Origin: Myxococcota bacterium
Lineage (GTDB): Bacteria > Myxococcota_A > UBA796 > UBA2385
Direction: 5' to 3'
Assembly (NCBI GenBank): GCA_023150805.1
Contig: JAKLKF010000018.1
Span: forward strand, 18,401-82,400
DNA length: 64,000 nt
This document shows positions 24,761 to 34,199 of the stretch, in pieces. Positions within the stretch are counted from its first letter, which is position 1. Each line of letters starts with the position of its first letter. A program made the position numbers and the translations under genes. Below the pieces are notes generated by a model. That model ran no database searches. It worked only from the letters and a program-made list of their open reading frames with translations, and was not told the DNA's origin.

Positions 24761-26128
24761 ATGGACGTCAAGGTGTGGATCGAGCAGGTCGAGGCGGCGC
24801 TGGAGTCGAACCAGGGCGCCTTCCTCCAGGTGCTGGACAAGCTGGCTCCCCCAGGCGGCGGAGAGGTGGCCCTGGTGCGCTGCCGGCTGCGCGCCGCCCA
24901 GGGCGACCTGCCCGGCGCCGCCGCCGCCTTCCCCGAGCTGGCCGCCATCGAGGAGGACGCCGCCCTGCACCGCCCCTGGGCCCTGGCCGCCGTCGACCTG
25001 GCGCTGGCCGGCGCCATCCCCAACCACTGGGGCCTGGGCCGCGCCCTGTCGGGCCTGGCCGAGCGCGCCATGGACCGCCGCGCCCCCGCCGACGCGCTGG
25101 ACATCCTCGAGCGCCACGTGCGCGCCGCCATGGCCCGCGGCGCCCGCCAGGTCGCCCTGCGCGGCGTCGACCTCGCCCGCGCCGTCGTCGACCCCCCCGA
25201 TCCCGACGCGCCCCGCCTCTCCCGCCGCCGCCGCCGCGCCGCCGAGCAGGCCATCGACGCCCTGCACGTCCAGGCCCAGGCCCTGCCGACCCCCGCCCCC
25301 GAGGACCCCTCCGCCCTGCTGGCCGACCTCGGCGACGACCCCGAGCGCGACCTCGACCGCCTCGCTGCCACCTGGGCCGCCCACCCCACCCGCGCCGACC
25401 TGCTGCACGCCGCCGCCCACTCCTGGCAGGCCCTGGACGACGACGCCGCCGGCACCGACCTGTTCGCCGGCGCGGTCGCCACCCACCCCCAGGACGTCGA
25501 GCTGGCCACCGCCTTCGGCTGGCACCTGGTCCGCCGCCGCGACCTGATCACCCTGGACGCCTGGGTCACCCAGCGCTTCCTGCCCGACCCCGATCCGGCC
25601 GTGCAGGCCCGCGGACACTGGCTGCTCGCCCGCGCCCGCCTGGACCGCGGGGCCACCGGTGCCGCCCGCGCCTCGGTCGAGCGCCTGCTCGCCCTGCAGC
25701 CCGACAGCCTGCCCGGCCGCCACCTGCGCGCCCAGGTCGCCCGCGCCGAGGGGGACCGGGCCGGCGCCCTCGACCAGCTCATCGCCCTGGCCGGCGACCC
25801 GGCGGCTCCCCCCGCGATCTCGTGGGAGTGCCTGGAGCTCGGCACGCTGCTCGGCCGCTGGGCCGAGGTCCGCGAGGCCGCCGGCCGCCTGGGTCTGCCC
25901 GTGCAACCGGGCGAAGGCCCCATCGACGAGGATTGGGGCCCCTGCCGGGTGCTGCGCCCATGGGCCGACGACCCGCCCGTCGCCGCCACCCGCACCGGCC
26001 CGGTCACCGCCCGGCTGGAAGGGGACGAGCACGGCGGCGAGGTGGTGTTGCTGCGGGCCGAGGCCCTGGACGGTGGGGGAGAGGGCGGCCCGCTGCTGCG
26101 GGCGCTGGAGCGACTGGGGCGGGGGTGA
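24761..26128 (+). CDS. TPR-like helical-repeat protein
   Basis: 455 residues, Ala/Arg/Asp-rich, with degenerate helix-turn-helix repeats over residues about 10-340 (for example 'WLLARARLDRGATGAARASVERLLALQP' and 'RAQVARAEGDRAGALDQLIALAGD'), as in TPR or Sel1-type scaffolds. A non-repeat tail starts near 'GEGPIDEDWGPCRVLRPW'. No enzyme motif or signal. It is convergent with the FG-GAP gene with no gap between the stops. Two pieces of this gene occur again at 29797-29860 as a remnant. Confidence 0.7.
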   Translation: MDVKVWIEQVEAALESNQGAFLQVLDKLAPPGGGEVALVRCRLRAAQGDLPGAAAAFPELAAIEEDAALHRPWALAAVDLALAGAIPNHWGLGRALSGLAERAMDRRAPADALDILERHVRAAMARGARQVALRGVDLARAVVDPPDPDAPRLSRRRRRAAEQAIDALHVQAQALPTPAPEDPSALLADLGDDPERDLDRLAATWAAHPTRADLLHAAAHSWQALDDDAAGTDLFAGAVATHPQDVELATAFGWHLVRRRDLITLDAWVTQRFLPDPDPAVQARGHWLLARARLDRGATGAARASVERLLALQPDSLPGRHLRAQVARAEGDRAGALDQLIALAGDPAAPPAISWECLELGTLLGRWAEVREAAGRLGLPVQPGEGPIDEDWGPCRVLRPWADDPPVAATRTGPVTARLEGDEHGGEVVLLRAEALDGGGEGGPLLRALERLGRG

Positions 26129-27799
26129 TCAGGGGAAGTCCGTCACCACGTACACCCGGCCGCTGGCCGTGCCGGTGCCGTTGACCATCGGCGCGCCGAC
26201 CGCGAGATCACCCAGCCCGTCGCCATCCGCGTCGAAGCCACCGGTCATTCCACCGCTGGCGTAGTCGGCGGGCAGCTCGCCCTGGAGCACGCCGATCGCG
26301 TCGGCGCCAGTGACCGTGCCGGAGAGGGTGCTGGGGAAGAGGTAGACCTTTCCGGGGTAGTCCGCGCCAAAGTAGAAGTCGCGAGGCACGCCGATGGCCA
26401 GGTCGGACAGGCCGTCTCCGTCCAGGTCGCGCGGCGAGGCCAGCGAGCGACCCAGCCACTCGTAGCCGCCCTCGGGGAGGATGGCCGCGGCGGCCACCTC
26501 GTCGAGCAGGCCACCTTCGGTGAGGGGTCCGTGCAGGACCCACACCTTGCCGCCGCGGGTGTCCACCTCAGGGTCGAGGGGGGCGGAGACGAGGAGGTCG
26601 GGGTGACCGTCGCCGTTGGCGTCGGGGTGGGGGAGAAGGGCCATGCCGGCGCGAGCGTCAACTCGATCACTTTCAAAGTTGGTAACATCACTCGCGTTCC
26701 TGACATCGGCCCCCGACTCGCCACCATCGAATAGGTGTACCGTTCCGGCATCCTCAGCCAGCGCCGAGCGCTCCATCTCTGGCACAACGACGTCGTGAAT
26801 GCCATCACCCGTCAGGTCCACATCCACGACAATCTGCGCCAATCCGAAGGCGCCATCCACCTCACTTCCAACCAGGACATGATCTGCGGTCCGATCCTCC
26901 ACCTCCCCGCTGGCCACTTCGTCCCACATGAATACCTCACCAGGCCGCGGCTCACCCGCTGCCGGAGCTCCGATGGTCAACCGGAAGGGCCCCATGCCGG
27001 ACAGCACCTGCCGCCCCAGGCCATAGCCAAGTTGCGCCTTGTGAGAAGTGCTCTCAACCTGAAGGTCCGCGGCGCTCTCAGGCAAGACCCCAGATACTGG
27101 TCCAAGGAAAACCAGCACTCGACCGCCTTGTGTCTTCGGGGGTAGCGCACTGCTGAACATCCCGACTACCACATCATCATAGCCATCCCCATTCATGTCG
27201 CCGCCGCCGGCCAGCGACTTCCCGGTGCCCGCATTGGTCTCATCCGGCAGGAGCACCGCCGTTGCTCCCCCAAGGTCACCGCTATCCATGTCGCTCGACA
27301 CCACATACACGGCACCCGGGAAGTCCACCGCTTCCCCAGGCACCGCCTCCCATGGCGCGCCGACGAGCAGGTCATCGATCCCGTCGCCATCGACGTCGCC
27401 TCCGCGCTCGACCACCCAGCCGGCCATCGCGTACTCCTCGCCCTCCCACACCACGCCCGCTCCCGCCAGCACCGCAGTGGGCCCGGCATCCGAGGCGTCG
27501 CAATCTTCGTCGACGCTGTTGCCGGGCACCTCCGTCTGGCCGGGGTGGACACCCGGGTCGGCATCGTCGCAGTCGCCCTGGGAGGCCAGGTAGCCGTCCC
27601 CGTCCCCGTCCACCCCCCCGGTTCCCGTGTCATCCGTGGTGCCCGCGTCGGCGCCGCCGCCGTCGGCGCCACCTCCGTCGCTCCCACCACCGTCCGCATG
27701 GGGTCGGCCCGTGTCGTCGACGAAGCTGCTGCCCTTGTCCGTGCAGCTCATCGACCAGATGGGCACCAGCAGGAACAACGCCCACGTGGGCGGGCTCAC
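26129..27799 (-). CDS. FG-GAP/MopE-motif lipoprotein
   Basis: 556 residues. GTG at 27799 overlaps the stop of the zincin gene. Signal 'FLLVPIWSMSC' is followed by an Asp/Gly-rich linker, a MopE-type metal motif ('DGDGDGYLASQGDCDDADPG' and 'VDEDCD', about 75-115) and seven or so FG-GAP/integrin-like repeats with calcium loops such as 'DVDGDGIDDLLVGAP', 'DMNGDGYDDVVVG' and 'DLDGDGLSDLAIGVP'. These form a beta-propeller on the cell surface. Parts near 26.65-27.2 kb are less GC-rich than the rest. It is the last gene of a three-gene operon of exported proteins. Confidence 0.88.
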   Translation of the reverse strand: MSPPTWALFLLVPIWSMSCTDKGSSFVDDTGRPHADGGGSDGGGADGGGADAGTTDDTGTGGVDGDGDGYLASQGDCDDADPGVHPGQTEVPGNSVDEDCDASDAGPTAVLAGAGVVWEGEEYAMAGWVVERGGDVDGDGIDDLLVGAPWEAVPGEAVDFPGAVYVVSSDMDSGDLGGATAVLLPDETNAGTGKSLAGGGDMNGDGYDDVVVGMFSSALPPKTQGGRVLVFLGPVSGVLPESAADLQVESTSHKAQLGYGLGRQVLSGMGPFRLTIGAPAAGEPRPGEVFMWDEVASGEVEDRTADHVLVGSEVDGAFGLAQIVVDVDLTGDGIHDVVVPEMERSALAEDAGTVHLFDGGESGADVRNASDVTNFESDRVDARAGMALLPHPDANGDGHPDLLVSAPLDPEVDTRGGKVWVLHGPLTEGGLLDEVAAAAILPEGGYEWLGRSLASPRDLDGDGLSDLAIGVPRDFYFGADYPGKVYLFPSTLSGTVTGADAIGVLQGELPADYASGGMTGGFDADGDGLGDLAVGAPMVNGTGTASGRVYVVTDFP

Positions 27800-29025
27800 C
27801 GGTCGGTCCCGTTGAAGTCGGCCCAGTAATCGTACTCCGCGCCCCAGCCAACCGTGTCCGCGGCATCCGACATCGCCTCCGCGACCCCCGACCCGTTGGT
27901 GTTCCATGCGTCCGGGTCCGCGAGATCCCAGATATCGACGATGTCCTCCATCGGGATGCTCTCGTCGGACACCAGGTCCCAGCCCAGGCGAAGCCAGTCA
28001 TACTCCACGCCCTTGTCCGCCGTGCCTCCACAGACGTCGCCGTGGTAGTCCGCCCCATCCACCGTCGGCGCGCCAGACGAATCCGGTGCTCCCTCGCAGG
28101 AGATCTGGTCCTCTTCGCCAAAGGAGTCGTAGTCCCAGTCGACCGAGCTGGCGTAGTAGTCGAAACCGCAGTCCGACTCGGTGTCGTCGTTGAAGGCGAA
28201 GGCCGCCCAGAAGTGAGCGATGCCCTCGTTGGCCGCCGCGCCCTGGTACTCCTCGGAGTTGATGCGGTGTCCGGAACCCCCATCGCTGTCACTGGTGCCG
28301 GGCGTGTAGGCGTAGCTGAAAGAGGTGAAGTCCTTCCCGTTGCCCAGGAAGAAGACCAGGTGCCCCATCTCGTGGCCCACCAGGGTCTTGTTGTGCGGGT
28401 TGTTGCTGCACGTCGCCGACGGGCACAGGTATACCCGCCCGTTGCCGCCCAGGCAGCTCCCCCCACCGCTGCACTCCTGCGTGTAGAACACCAGGTTCTC
28501 CCCGCTCAGCCCCGCGTCGCTGCGGTGCATGGCGTGCGTGGCCGTCGCCAGGATCCGCCAGGGGTCGCCCAAGCTGGTGGTGAAGGTCTCCGTCCCCCCA
28601 CCCAGCGGCGGCACCCAGAACGGGTCCACCCAGGCATGCAGGACATTGCTGCTGTCGTTGTTCCACACCTTCAGGGTGTTCCCGGCCACCTCCGCCGTGG
28701 ACAGCACCCGCACCGAGTAGTTGGTCGTCGTCAGCCCCGTGACCGCCACGCAGCCGTCGTCCGCGCCACCATCGTCGGCATTGCCGTCGAAGACGATGGC
28801 GCTGTCGGAGTTGCGCACCACCTGGATCCGCACGCCCGAGGCCAGCACCTCGTCGTTGTCCGTCAGGTAGTCGTCCCCGACGGCCGCGTCGGCGTCCGCG
28901 TAGTCCACGGCGTACCGGGCGCACAGCTCCACGTCGATGGCGAAAGCGGGCCCACCGGGGGCCAGCACACCCGCGCACAGCCCCAGCCGACCCAGGCTCT
29001 TCCAGGCAAGCGGACGGCGGCTCAT
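27796..29025 (-). CDS. Secreted zincin metalloprotease (HExxH)
   Basis: 409 residues. Signal peptide ending about 'GGPAFA' (residue 29). The zinc site is 'LVGHEMGHLVFF' with HEMGH at 218-222, and a downstream 'NEGIAHFWAAF' may supply the third ligand. Ten or more Cys suggest disulfides. No known peptidase family beyond the zincin motif is clear. ATG overlaps the stop of the upstream gene (ATGA) and its end overlaps the FG-GAP gene (GTGA), so protease and FG-GAP lipoprotein are made together and may act on the same surface substrate (inference). Confidence 0.82.
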   Translation of the reverse strand: MSRRPLAWKSLGRLGLCAGVLAPGGPAFAIDVELCARYAVDYADADAAVGDDYLTDNDEVLASGVRIQVVRNSDSAIVFDGNADDGGADDGCVAVTGLTTTNYSVRVLSTAEVAGNTLKVWNNDSSNVLHAWVDPFWVPPLGGGTETFTTSLGDPWRILATATHAMHRSDAGLSGENLVFYTQECSGGGSCLGGNGRVYLCPSATCSNNPHNKTLVGHEMGHLVFFLGNGKDFTSFSYAYTPGTSDSDGGSGHRINSEEYQGAAANEGIAHFWAAFAFNDDTESDCGFDYYASSVDWDYDSFGEEDQISCEGAPDSSGAPTVDGADYHGDVCGGTADKGVEYDWLRLGWDLVSDESIPMEDIVDIWDLADPDAWNTNGSGVAEAMSDAADTVGWGAEYDYWADFNGTDR

Positions 29026-29626
29026 GGTGTCACCTTCCCGTACTCGATCACCAGCTCTTCGCCGGCATCCGAGGCCGACTCGGCCACCACTGCCAGCGCC
29101 GCGGCGCTCCAGGCGCCTCCCACTGACAGCTCGGCCGCCTCGTCCAGGTCCAGCAGCATGGCGCCGTGCCCGTCCCAGGCCACCTTCAGTGGCGGCGCCG
29201 CCTGCCGCAGCAGCGCCCGGCCCTCGCCGTCGGAGACCACCACCACCACCGACAGGTCGCTCAGCCAGTCCACCTGGCGCGCGTCGAAGCGCAGCCCGTC
29301 CAGGCTGCCCAGGTCGACCTCCACCACCTCGTAGGCCGGCACCGCCTGCTCCGCCGTCGCCCACGTGCGGGACTGCCCCGCGAAGTGCAGCCGCCCCTCC
29401 AGCCGCACCGTCAGGTCGTCCCGGTCGGGCGTGCGCACCGCCAACACCGGCGTCGACCACCCGTCGACACCCCGAAGCCAGGACAGCTCCACGGCACCAC
29501 GGTCGCCAGGAGCTGGATCGACCGCGCATCCGGGCTCAGCGGCCTGCGAAGAGCGGCTGCTCAGCGCCGCGAGGGACAGGACCACCCACAGCGCCACGGC
29601 GCGGGGGGGGGGGGGGACGTGGACAT
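29022..29626 (-). CDS. Exported protein of unknown function, start interrupted by a G14 tract (apparent frame break)
   Basis: About 200 residues. The best start is the ATG at 29626-29624, preceded by an excellent Shine-Dalgarno site (ggaggt, four bases away). It reads 'MSTSPPPP', then the run of 14 G (C on this strand) places it one base out of frame with 'RAVALWVVLSLAALSSRSSQAA', a good signal peptide, and with the mature protein. One extra or two fewer bases in the run would restore the frame. The only in-frame start without that is a GTG at 29597, which lacks a ribosome site. The mature part has no known domain. First gene of the zincin/FG-GAP operon. Confidence 0.65.
29603..29616. repeat. 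14-base G homopolymer in a signal-peptide coding region
   Basis: Uninterrupted run of 14 G on the plus strand within codons 4-8 of the minus-strand gene starting at 29626. It is the longest homopolymer I notice in the window. Runs like this slip during replication and are also the commonest place for sequencing errors. Confidence 0.9.
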
Positions 29627-30005
29627 CAGGACCTCCAAAGTGGGAACCCGGTGGCGCCGGCCCTGGGGGCTTGACCACCGTGAACGAATCTGCCACGCGC
29701 GCCTCGACCGCACAAGCTGGCTGCGACGATTTGTACCCCTCTCCCCGAACCAACCCTCCGCTCTTCGCCACCCCCACCCGGTGGACCACCCAGCAGGACA
29801 GCCTGCCCGGCCGCCATCCGCGGCGAGGGGCCCATCGACCAGGACGGGGGCCCCTGCCAGGTCTCGTGCACCGAGGCCCTGGTCGACTCTGCCGACCCCG
29901 CGCAGCATCCCGCGCCCCGCCTTTACACGCCCTTGATGCCCTCGCACCCCACCTGAACCTCCCCGATCCTGCGCCGCGGGTACTCCGACACCCACCAAGG
30001 TCGAG
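29627..30005. other. Intergenic region with a scrambled gene remnant
   Basis: 379 bases without a supported gene. It carries the upstream region of the minus-strand exported-protein operon (ribosome site at about 29631-29636), a remnant of the TPR gene (29797-29860) and the leader of the kdp operon, with a Shine-Dalgarno-like aagg before the GTG at 30006. I see no clear promoter boxes. Confidence 0.6.
29797..29860 (+). pseudogene. Remnant of the TPR gene with an internal deletion
   Basis: Bases 29797-29820 match 25703-25726 (gacagcctgcccggccgcca...), and 29821-29860 continue with a match to 25911-25950 (cccatcgac.aggat.ggggcccctgcc). The two blocks are about 185 bases apart in the intact TPR gene but adjacent here, and the frame changes at the junction. 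A copy of the gene once existed here, or a fragment was inserted, and then decayed. Confidence 0.65.
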
Positions 30006-30413
30006 GTGCCCGTGTCGCGCAGCACTGCCATCGTCGTCGGGGACTCCCCCATCGCTCGCCAGGTCGCCCGCGCCTTGGGCCACCCGACCGACGCGGGCGT
30101 GGTGTGGGTCCAGCCCGCCCAGCCCCCCGCCTGCTGGTGCGAGCAGCCCGCCGCCGTGCGCGGCCTGCCCTACGACCCCGACACCCTCCACCTGGCCAGG
30201 CTGGGCCCCGACTCCCTCGTCCTGGCGCTCACCGACGACGAGATCGTCAACTTCATCATCGCGGTGGCGGTCCAGCGGTTGGCCCCCAGCGCCCGGGTGA
30301 TCGCCGCGATCGACAGCGCCGAGCGGGCCCACACCTGGGCCAGCCTGGGAGTCCAGACCGTCGACCCGGTCCAGCTCACCGCCCTGGCGATCCTACGCCA
30401 GCTCACGGCCTGA
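30006..30413 (+). CDS. TrkA_N-like (RCK) nucleotide-binding protein at head of kdp operon
   Basis: 135 residues. The start 'STAIVVGDSPIARQVARALG' is a Rossmann dinucleotide-binding turn of the TrkA_N/RCK type, and 'LVLALTDDEIVNFIIAVAVQRLAPSARVIAAID' follows the same fold ('.t.dd..N...a..a....p...viari'). There is no C-terminal RCK_C domain. RCK proteins gate potassium channels and Trk/Ktr systems by binding NAD or ATP. Fourteen bases before kdpF, it could tune KdpFABC activity or signalling (inference). GTG at 30006 or 30012; both have a ribosome site. Confidence 0.75.
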   Translation: MPVSRSTAIVVGDSPIARQVARALGHPTDAGVVWVQPAQPPACWCEQPAAVRGLPYDPDTLHLARLGPDSLVLALTDDEIVNFIIAVAVQRLAPSARVIAAIDSAERAHTWASLGVQTVDPVQLTALAILRQLTA

Positions 30414-30427
30414 ACGGAGCCCCCGCC

Positions 30428-30508
30428 ATGGACGCCCTCCTCCTCCTCGCCTCGGCGCTCACCGCCGCCTACCTCTACTGGGTCATGGTCCAGCCGGAGC
30501 GCTTCTGA
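30428..30508 (+). CDS. kdpF: KdpF, small subunit of the potassium-transporting ATPase
   Basis: 26 residues, one membrane helix ('LLLLASALTAAYLYWVMV') ending in 'QPERF', the usual KdpF end (P-E-x-F). Its stop shares a base with the kdpA start (TGATG). KdpF stabilises the KdpABC complex. It is easily missed because of its size, but position and motif make the assignment firm. Confidence 0.88.
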   Translation: MDALLLLASALTAAYLYWVMVQPERF

Positions 30509-32214
30509 TGGCCACCATCCTGCTCACCGCGCTGCTGGCCGCCGCCCTGGGCTGGCCGCTGGGCCTGTGGATGCACCGGGTCTTCGCCGGCCCGTCGCAC
30601 GCCCTCGATCGGGTGTTCACTCCGATCGAGTCCACCATCTACAGTCTGATCGGCGTCGAACCGGCCGAGCCGATGGGCTGGCGGCGCTACGGCACCGTCC
30701 TGCTCGCCACCAACCTGGCGCTGGGACTGTTCGTCTTCTTCCTGCTGCTGGTCCAGGGCAGCCTGCCCGGCAATCCTGACGGCGTGCCCGGCATGTCCTG
30801 GGACCTGGCCGCCCACACGGCGGTGTCCTTCCTGACGAACACGAACCAGCAGCACTACAGCGGTCAGGCCCAGCTCAGCTACCTTGCCCACCTGGCCGGG
30901 ATCGTCACGCTCCAGGTCGTCACCCCGGCGATGGGCCTGGCGACCCTGGTGGCCATCCTGCGCGGCCTGTCCGGCGGGGCGCCCGAGCGCAGGATCGACC
31001 GCTACGGTCATGTCGACCTGGGCAACTACTACGCCGACGTGGTGCGCTCCTGCACGCGGATCCTGATCCCGCTGGCCGTGCTGCTGTCCCTGCTATTGAC
31101 CAGCCAGGGTGTGCCCGCCACCCTCCAGGGCGCGGCCACACTCCACCCGCTGGACGAATCGGCCGGCATGGCGGAGCAGGTGATCCCCCGCGGCCCGGTC
31201 GCCCCGATGGTCGCGATCAAGCAGCTCGGCACGAACGGCGGCGGCTGGTACGGCCCCAACAGCGCGGTGCCCCTGGAGAACCCGACCCCCCTGTCCAACC
31301 TGCTGCAGACCCTGGCCATCGTGCTGGTCCCCGTCGGCTGCGCCGTGCTGGTCGGCCGGATGACAGAGCGGCGCTTCGGCCGCATGACCATCGCCGTCAT
31401 GGCGACGCTGAGCGCCCTGCTGCTCGGTGGCATCCTGCTGGCCGAGCTGGCGCCCAACGCCGCCTTCACGGGACTGTCCGCGATCGGCCCCAACTGGGAG
31501 GGAAAGGAGACCCGCTTCGGCATCGAAGCCTCGGCGCTGTGGGCGACGCTCACGACCCAGACCAGCAATGGCAGCGTCAACGCCATGCACGACAGCCTCA
31601 CGCCGCTGGGTGGCATCGTCCCCCTGCTGGGGATGTGGATCAACGCCACCTGGGGTGGGATCGGCGTCGGCGCCATCAACTTCCTGCTCTTCGTCCTGTT
31701 GACCGCTTTCCTCTCCGGCCTGATGGTCGGTCGCACCCCCGAGGTGTTCCAGCGCAAGCTCACGATCGCCGAGGTCCGGCTGATCGCGCTGGCCATCCTG
31801 GTGCCCCCCGTCTGCGTGCTGCTGCCCTCGGCCCTGGCGCTGGCCATCGACGGCCTGTCCGGCGTCTCCAACCCCGGCCCGCACGCGCTCAGCCAGGTGG
31901 TCTACGAATACAGCTCCGCCGCCGCCAACAACGGCTCGGGCTTCGAAGGCCTGGGCGACGCCACCCCCTGGTGGAACCTCAGCGGCGTCGTGGTGCTGGC
32001 GCTGGGGCGCTACCTGCCGATGCTCGCCCCGCTCGCGGTCGCCGGCCTGCTCGCCGCCCGCACGCCGGCGCCCCGCTCCAGCGGCAGCCTGCCCATCCAC
32101 TCCCCCACCTTCGCCTTCACACTGCTGGCGGTCATCCTGATCGTCCAGGTGCTCGTCTTCCTGCCCGTCCTCGTCCTCGGCCCCGTCGCCGAGCAGCTCC
32201 TGGGGTCCCTGTGA
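30508..32214 (+). CDS. kdpA: Potassium-transporting ATPase subunit KdpA
   Basis: 568 residues, about ten membrane helices, full length. Forms the selectivity filter and channel of the high-affinity potassium pump. Recognisable segments include '[18 protein letters not shown]', '[28 protein letters not shown]' and '[17 protein letters not shown]', which contain pore-loop glycines of the SKT-like domains. It is preceded by kdpF and overlaps kdpB by GTGA. Expression is expected under low potassium through KdpD/KdpE encoded downstream. Confidence 0.96.
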   Translation: MATILLTALLAAALGWPLGLWMHRVFAGPSHALDRVFTPIESTIYSLIGVEPAEPMGWRRYGTVLLATNLALGLFVFFLLLVQGSLPGNPDGVPGMSWDLAAHTAVSFLTNTNQQHYSGQAQLSYLAHLAGIVTLQVVTPAMGLATLVAILRGLSGGAPERRIDRYGHVDLGNYYADVVRSCTRILIPLAVLLSLLLTSQGVPATLQGAATLHPLDESAGMAEQVIPRGPVAPMVAIKQLGTNGGGWYGPNSAVPLENPTPLSNLLQTLAIVLVPVGCAVLVGRMTERRFGRMTIAVMATLSALLLGGILLAELAPNAAFTGLSAIGPNWEGKETRFGIEASALWATLTTQTSNGSVNAMHDSLTPLGGIVPLLGMWINATWGGIGVGAINFLLFVLLTAFLSGLMVGRTPEVFQRKLTIAEVRLIALAILVPPVCVLLPSALALAIDGLSGVSNPGPHALSQVVYEYSSAAANNGSGFEGLGDATPWWNLSGVVVLALGRYLPMLAPLAVAGLLAARTPAPRSSGSLPIHSPTFAFTLLAVILIVQVLVFLPVLVLGPVAEQLLGSL

Positions 32215-34199
32215 ACCTCGCCGCCACGCTGCACGCCTCGCTGCGCCTGCTCTCACCCGCGCGCATGGTCAAGAACCCCGTCCTGTTCGTGGTCGAGCTG
32301 GGCACCGTCATCACCCTCGCCCTGACCGTCCAGGCCGCGGTCGAGGGCCGGGACTGGACCTACCCGGCCGCCGTCACCCTCCTGCTGGGCATCACGGTCT
32401 GGTTCGCCGCCCTGGCCGAGGCCATCGCCGAAGCCCGGGGACAGGCCCAAGCCGCCTCCCTGCGCGCGATGCGGGCCGAGACGGTGGCGCGGCGGGTGGT
32501 CCCTGGCGGCGAGGAGAAGGTCCAGAGCACCCGCCTGGTGCGCGGCGACCACGTCATCGTCGAGCAGGGCGAGCTGGTGCCCGCCGACGGCGAGATCGTA
32601 GAGGGGGCCGCCAGCATCGACGAGTCGGCCGTCACCGGCGAGTCTGCGCCCGTCTTTCGCGAGGCCGGCACCGACAAGAGCGGCGTCACCGGGGGGACCC
32701 GGGTACTCTCGGATCGGATCGTGGTCGAGGTCAGCAGCGATCCCGGCAACAGCTTCCTCGACCGCATGATCCGCATGGTCGAGGGGGCGGAGCGTCACAA
32801 GACGCCCAACGAGCTGGCCCTCTCCGTCCTGCTCGCGGCGATGACCCTGGTCTTCCTGGTCGTCTGCGTCAGCCTGCCTCCCCTGGCCGGCTCCCTGGAG
32901 ATCGAGATCGACCGCGCGACCCTGGTCGCCCTGTTCGTGTGCCTCATCCCGACCACCATCGGCGGCCTGTTGCCGGCCATCGGCATCGCCGGGATGAACC
33001 GGGCCCTGCGGGCCAACGTCGTCGCGAAGTCGGGCAAGGCGGTCGAGGTGGCCGGCGACATCGACGTGCTGCTGCTCGACAAGACCGGCACCATCACCGT
33101 GGGCGCCCGCCAGGCCACCCGCTTCGTGCCCGCCGCCGGCGTGCGAGAGGACCGGCTGGCGGCCGTCGCGGCGCTCGCCTCGCTGGACGACCCCACGCCC
33201 GAGGGGCGCTCCATCGTCACACTGGCGACGCGGATGGGCGTCCAGCCGCCCCCCGACCGCGGCGCCTTCGTACCCTTCTCCGCCCAGACCCGCCTCTCTG
33301 GTGTCGACCTGCCCGGACGCCGCCTGCGAAAGGGCGCGCCCAGCCGGATGCTGGCCAGGGTGGCCGAGCAGGGGGCGCCCGCGGACCCCCCCGAGCTGCG
33401 GCGCGCGGTCGACGAGATCGCGCGGGCCGGCGGCACGCCGCTGCTGGTGGCCGAGGACGAGCGCCTGCTGGGCGCCGTCGCCCTGACCGACGTGCTCAAG
33501 CCCGGCATCTCCGAGCGCTTCCAGCGGCTGCGGGCGCTGGGCATCGAGACGGTGATGATCACCGGAGACAACCCGCTCACCGCGGGTGCCATCGCCGCGA
33601 CCGCAGGGGTCGACGCCTTCCTGGCCGAGGCCACGCCCGAGGACAAGCTGGCGCGCATCCGCGCCGAGCAGGCCCAGGGCAAGCTGGTCGCCATGATGGG
33701 CGACGGCACCAACGACGCGCCCGCCCTGGCCCAGGCCGACCTTGGGCTGGCCATGAACAGTGGAACCCAGGCGGCCAAGGAGGCCGGAAACATGATCGAC
33801 CTGGACAGTGACCCGACCAAGCTGCTCGACGTGGTGGAGATCGGAAAGCAGCTCCTCATCACCCGCGGGGCGCTCACCACCTTCAGCATCGCCAACGACG
33901 TGGCCAAGTACTTCGCGATCCTGCCTGCCCTGTTCGTGGCCTCGCTGCCCGCGCTGGAGGTGCTGGACGTCATGGACCTGGGCAGCCCCCGGTCGGCCAT
34001 CCTCGCCGCCGTGCTCTTCAACGCGCTCATCATCCCGGCCCTGGTGCCCCTGGCGCTGCGCGGCGTGCGCTTCCAGCCGGCCAGCGCCGACCGCCTGTTG
34101 GCCCGCAACCTGCTGGTCTACGGCCTGGGCGGCGTGCTGAGCCCCTTCGTCGGCATCAAGCTCCTCGATCTCCTGCTCTCCGCCGTGGGGGTGGCATGA
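32211..34199 (+). CDS. kdpB: Potassium-transporting ATPase ATP-binding subunit KdpB
   Basis: 662 residues. P-type ATPase with the phosphorylation motif DKTGT (Asp290), the actuator loop 'ITGES'-equivalent '[11 protein letters not shown]', and the hinge '[31 protein letters not shown]'. Pumps potassium with KdpA, KdpC and KdpF. GTG start at 32211 overlapping kdpA; the open frame extends far upstream but that is a shadow of kdpA. Slightly shorter at the N terminus than the E. coli protein. All catalytic residues are present. Confidence 0.96.
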   Translation: MNLAATLHASLRLLSPARMVKNPVLFVVELGTVITLALTVQAAVEGRDWTYPAAVTLLLGITVWFAALAEAIAEARGQAQAASLRAMRAETVARRVVPGGEEKVQSTRLVRGDHVIVEQGELVPADGEIVEGAASIDESAVTGESAPVFREAGTDKSGVTGGTRVLSDRIVVEVSSDPGNSFLDRMIRMVEGAERHKTPNELALSVLLAAMTLVFLVVCVSLPPLAGSLEIEIDRATLVALFVCLIPTTIGGLLPAIGIAGMNRALRANVVAKSGKAVEVAGDIDVLLLDKTGTITVGARQATRFVPAAGVREDRLAAVAALASLDDPTPEGRSIVTLATRMGVQPPPDRGAFVPFSAQTRLSGVDLPGRRLRKGAPSRMLARVAEQGAPADPPELRRAVDEIARAGGTPLLVAEDERLLGAVALTDVLKPGISERFQRLRALGIETVMITGDNPLTAGAIAATAGVDAFLAEATPEDKLARIRAEQAQGKLVAMMGDGTNDAPALAQADLGLAMNSGTQAAKEAGNMIDLDSDPTKLLDVVEIGKQLLITRGALTTFSIANDVAKYFAILPALFVASLPALEVLDVMDLGSPRSAILAAVLFNALIIPALVPLALRGVRFQPASADRLLARNLLVYGLGGVLSPFVGIKLLDLLLSAVGVA

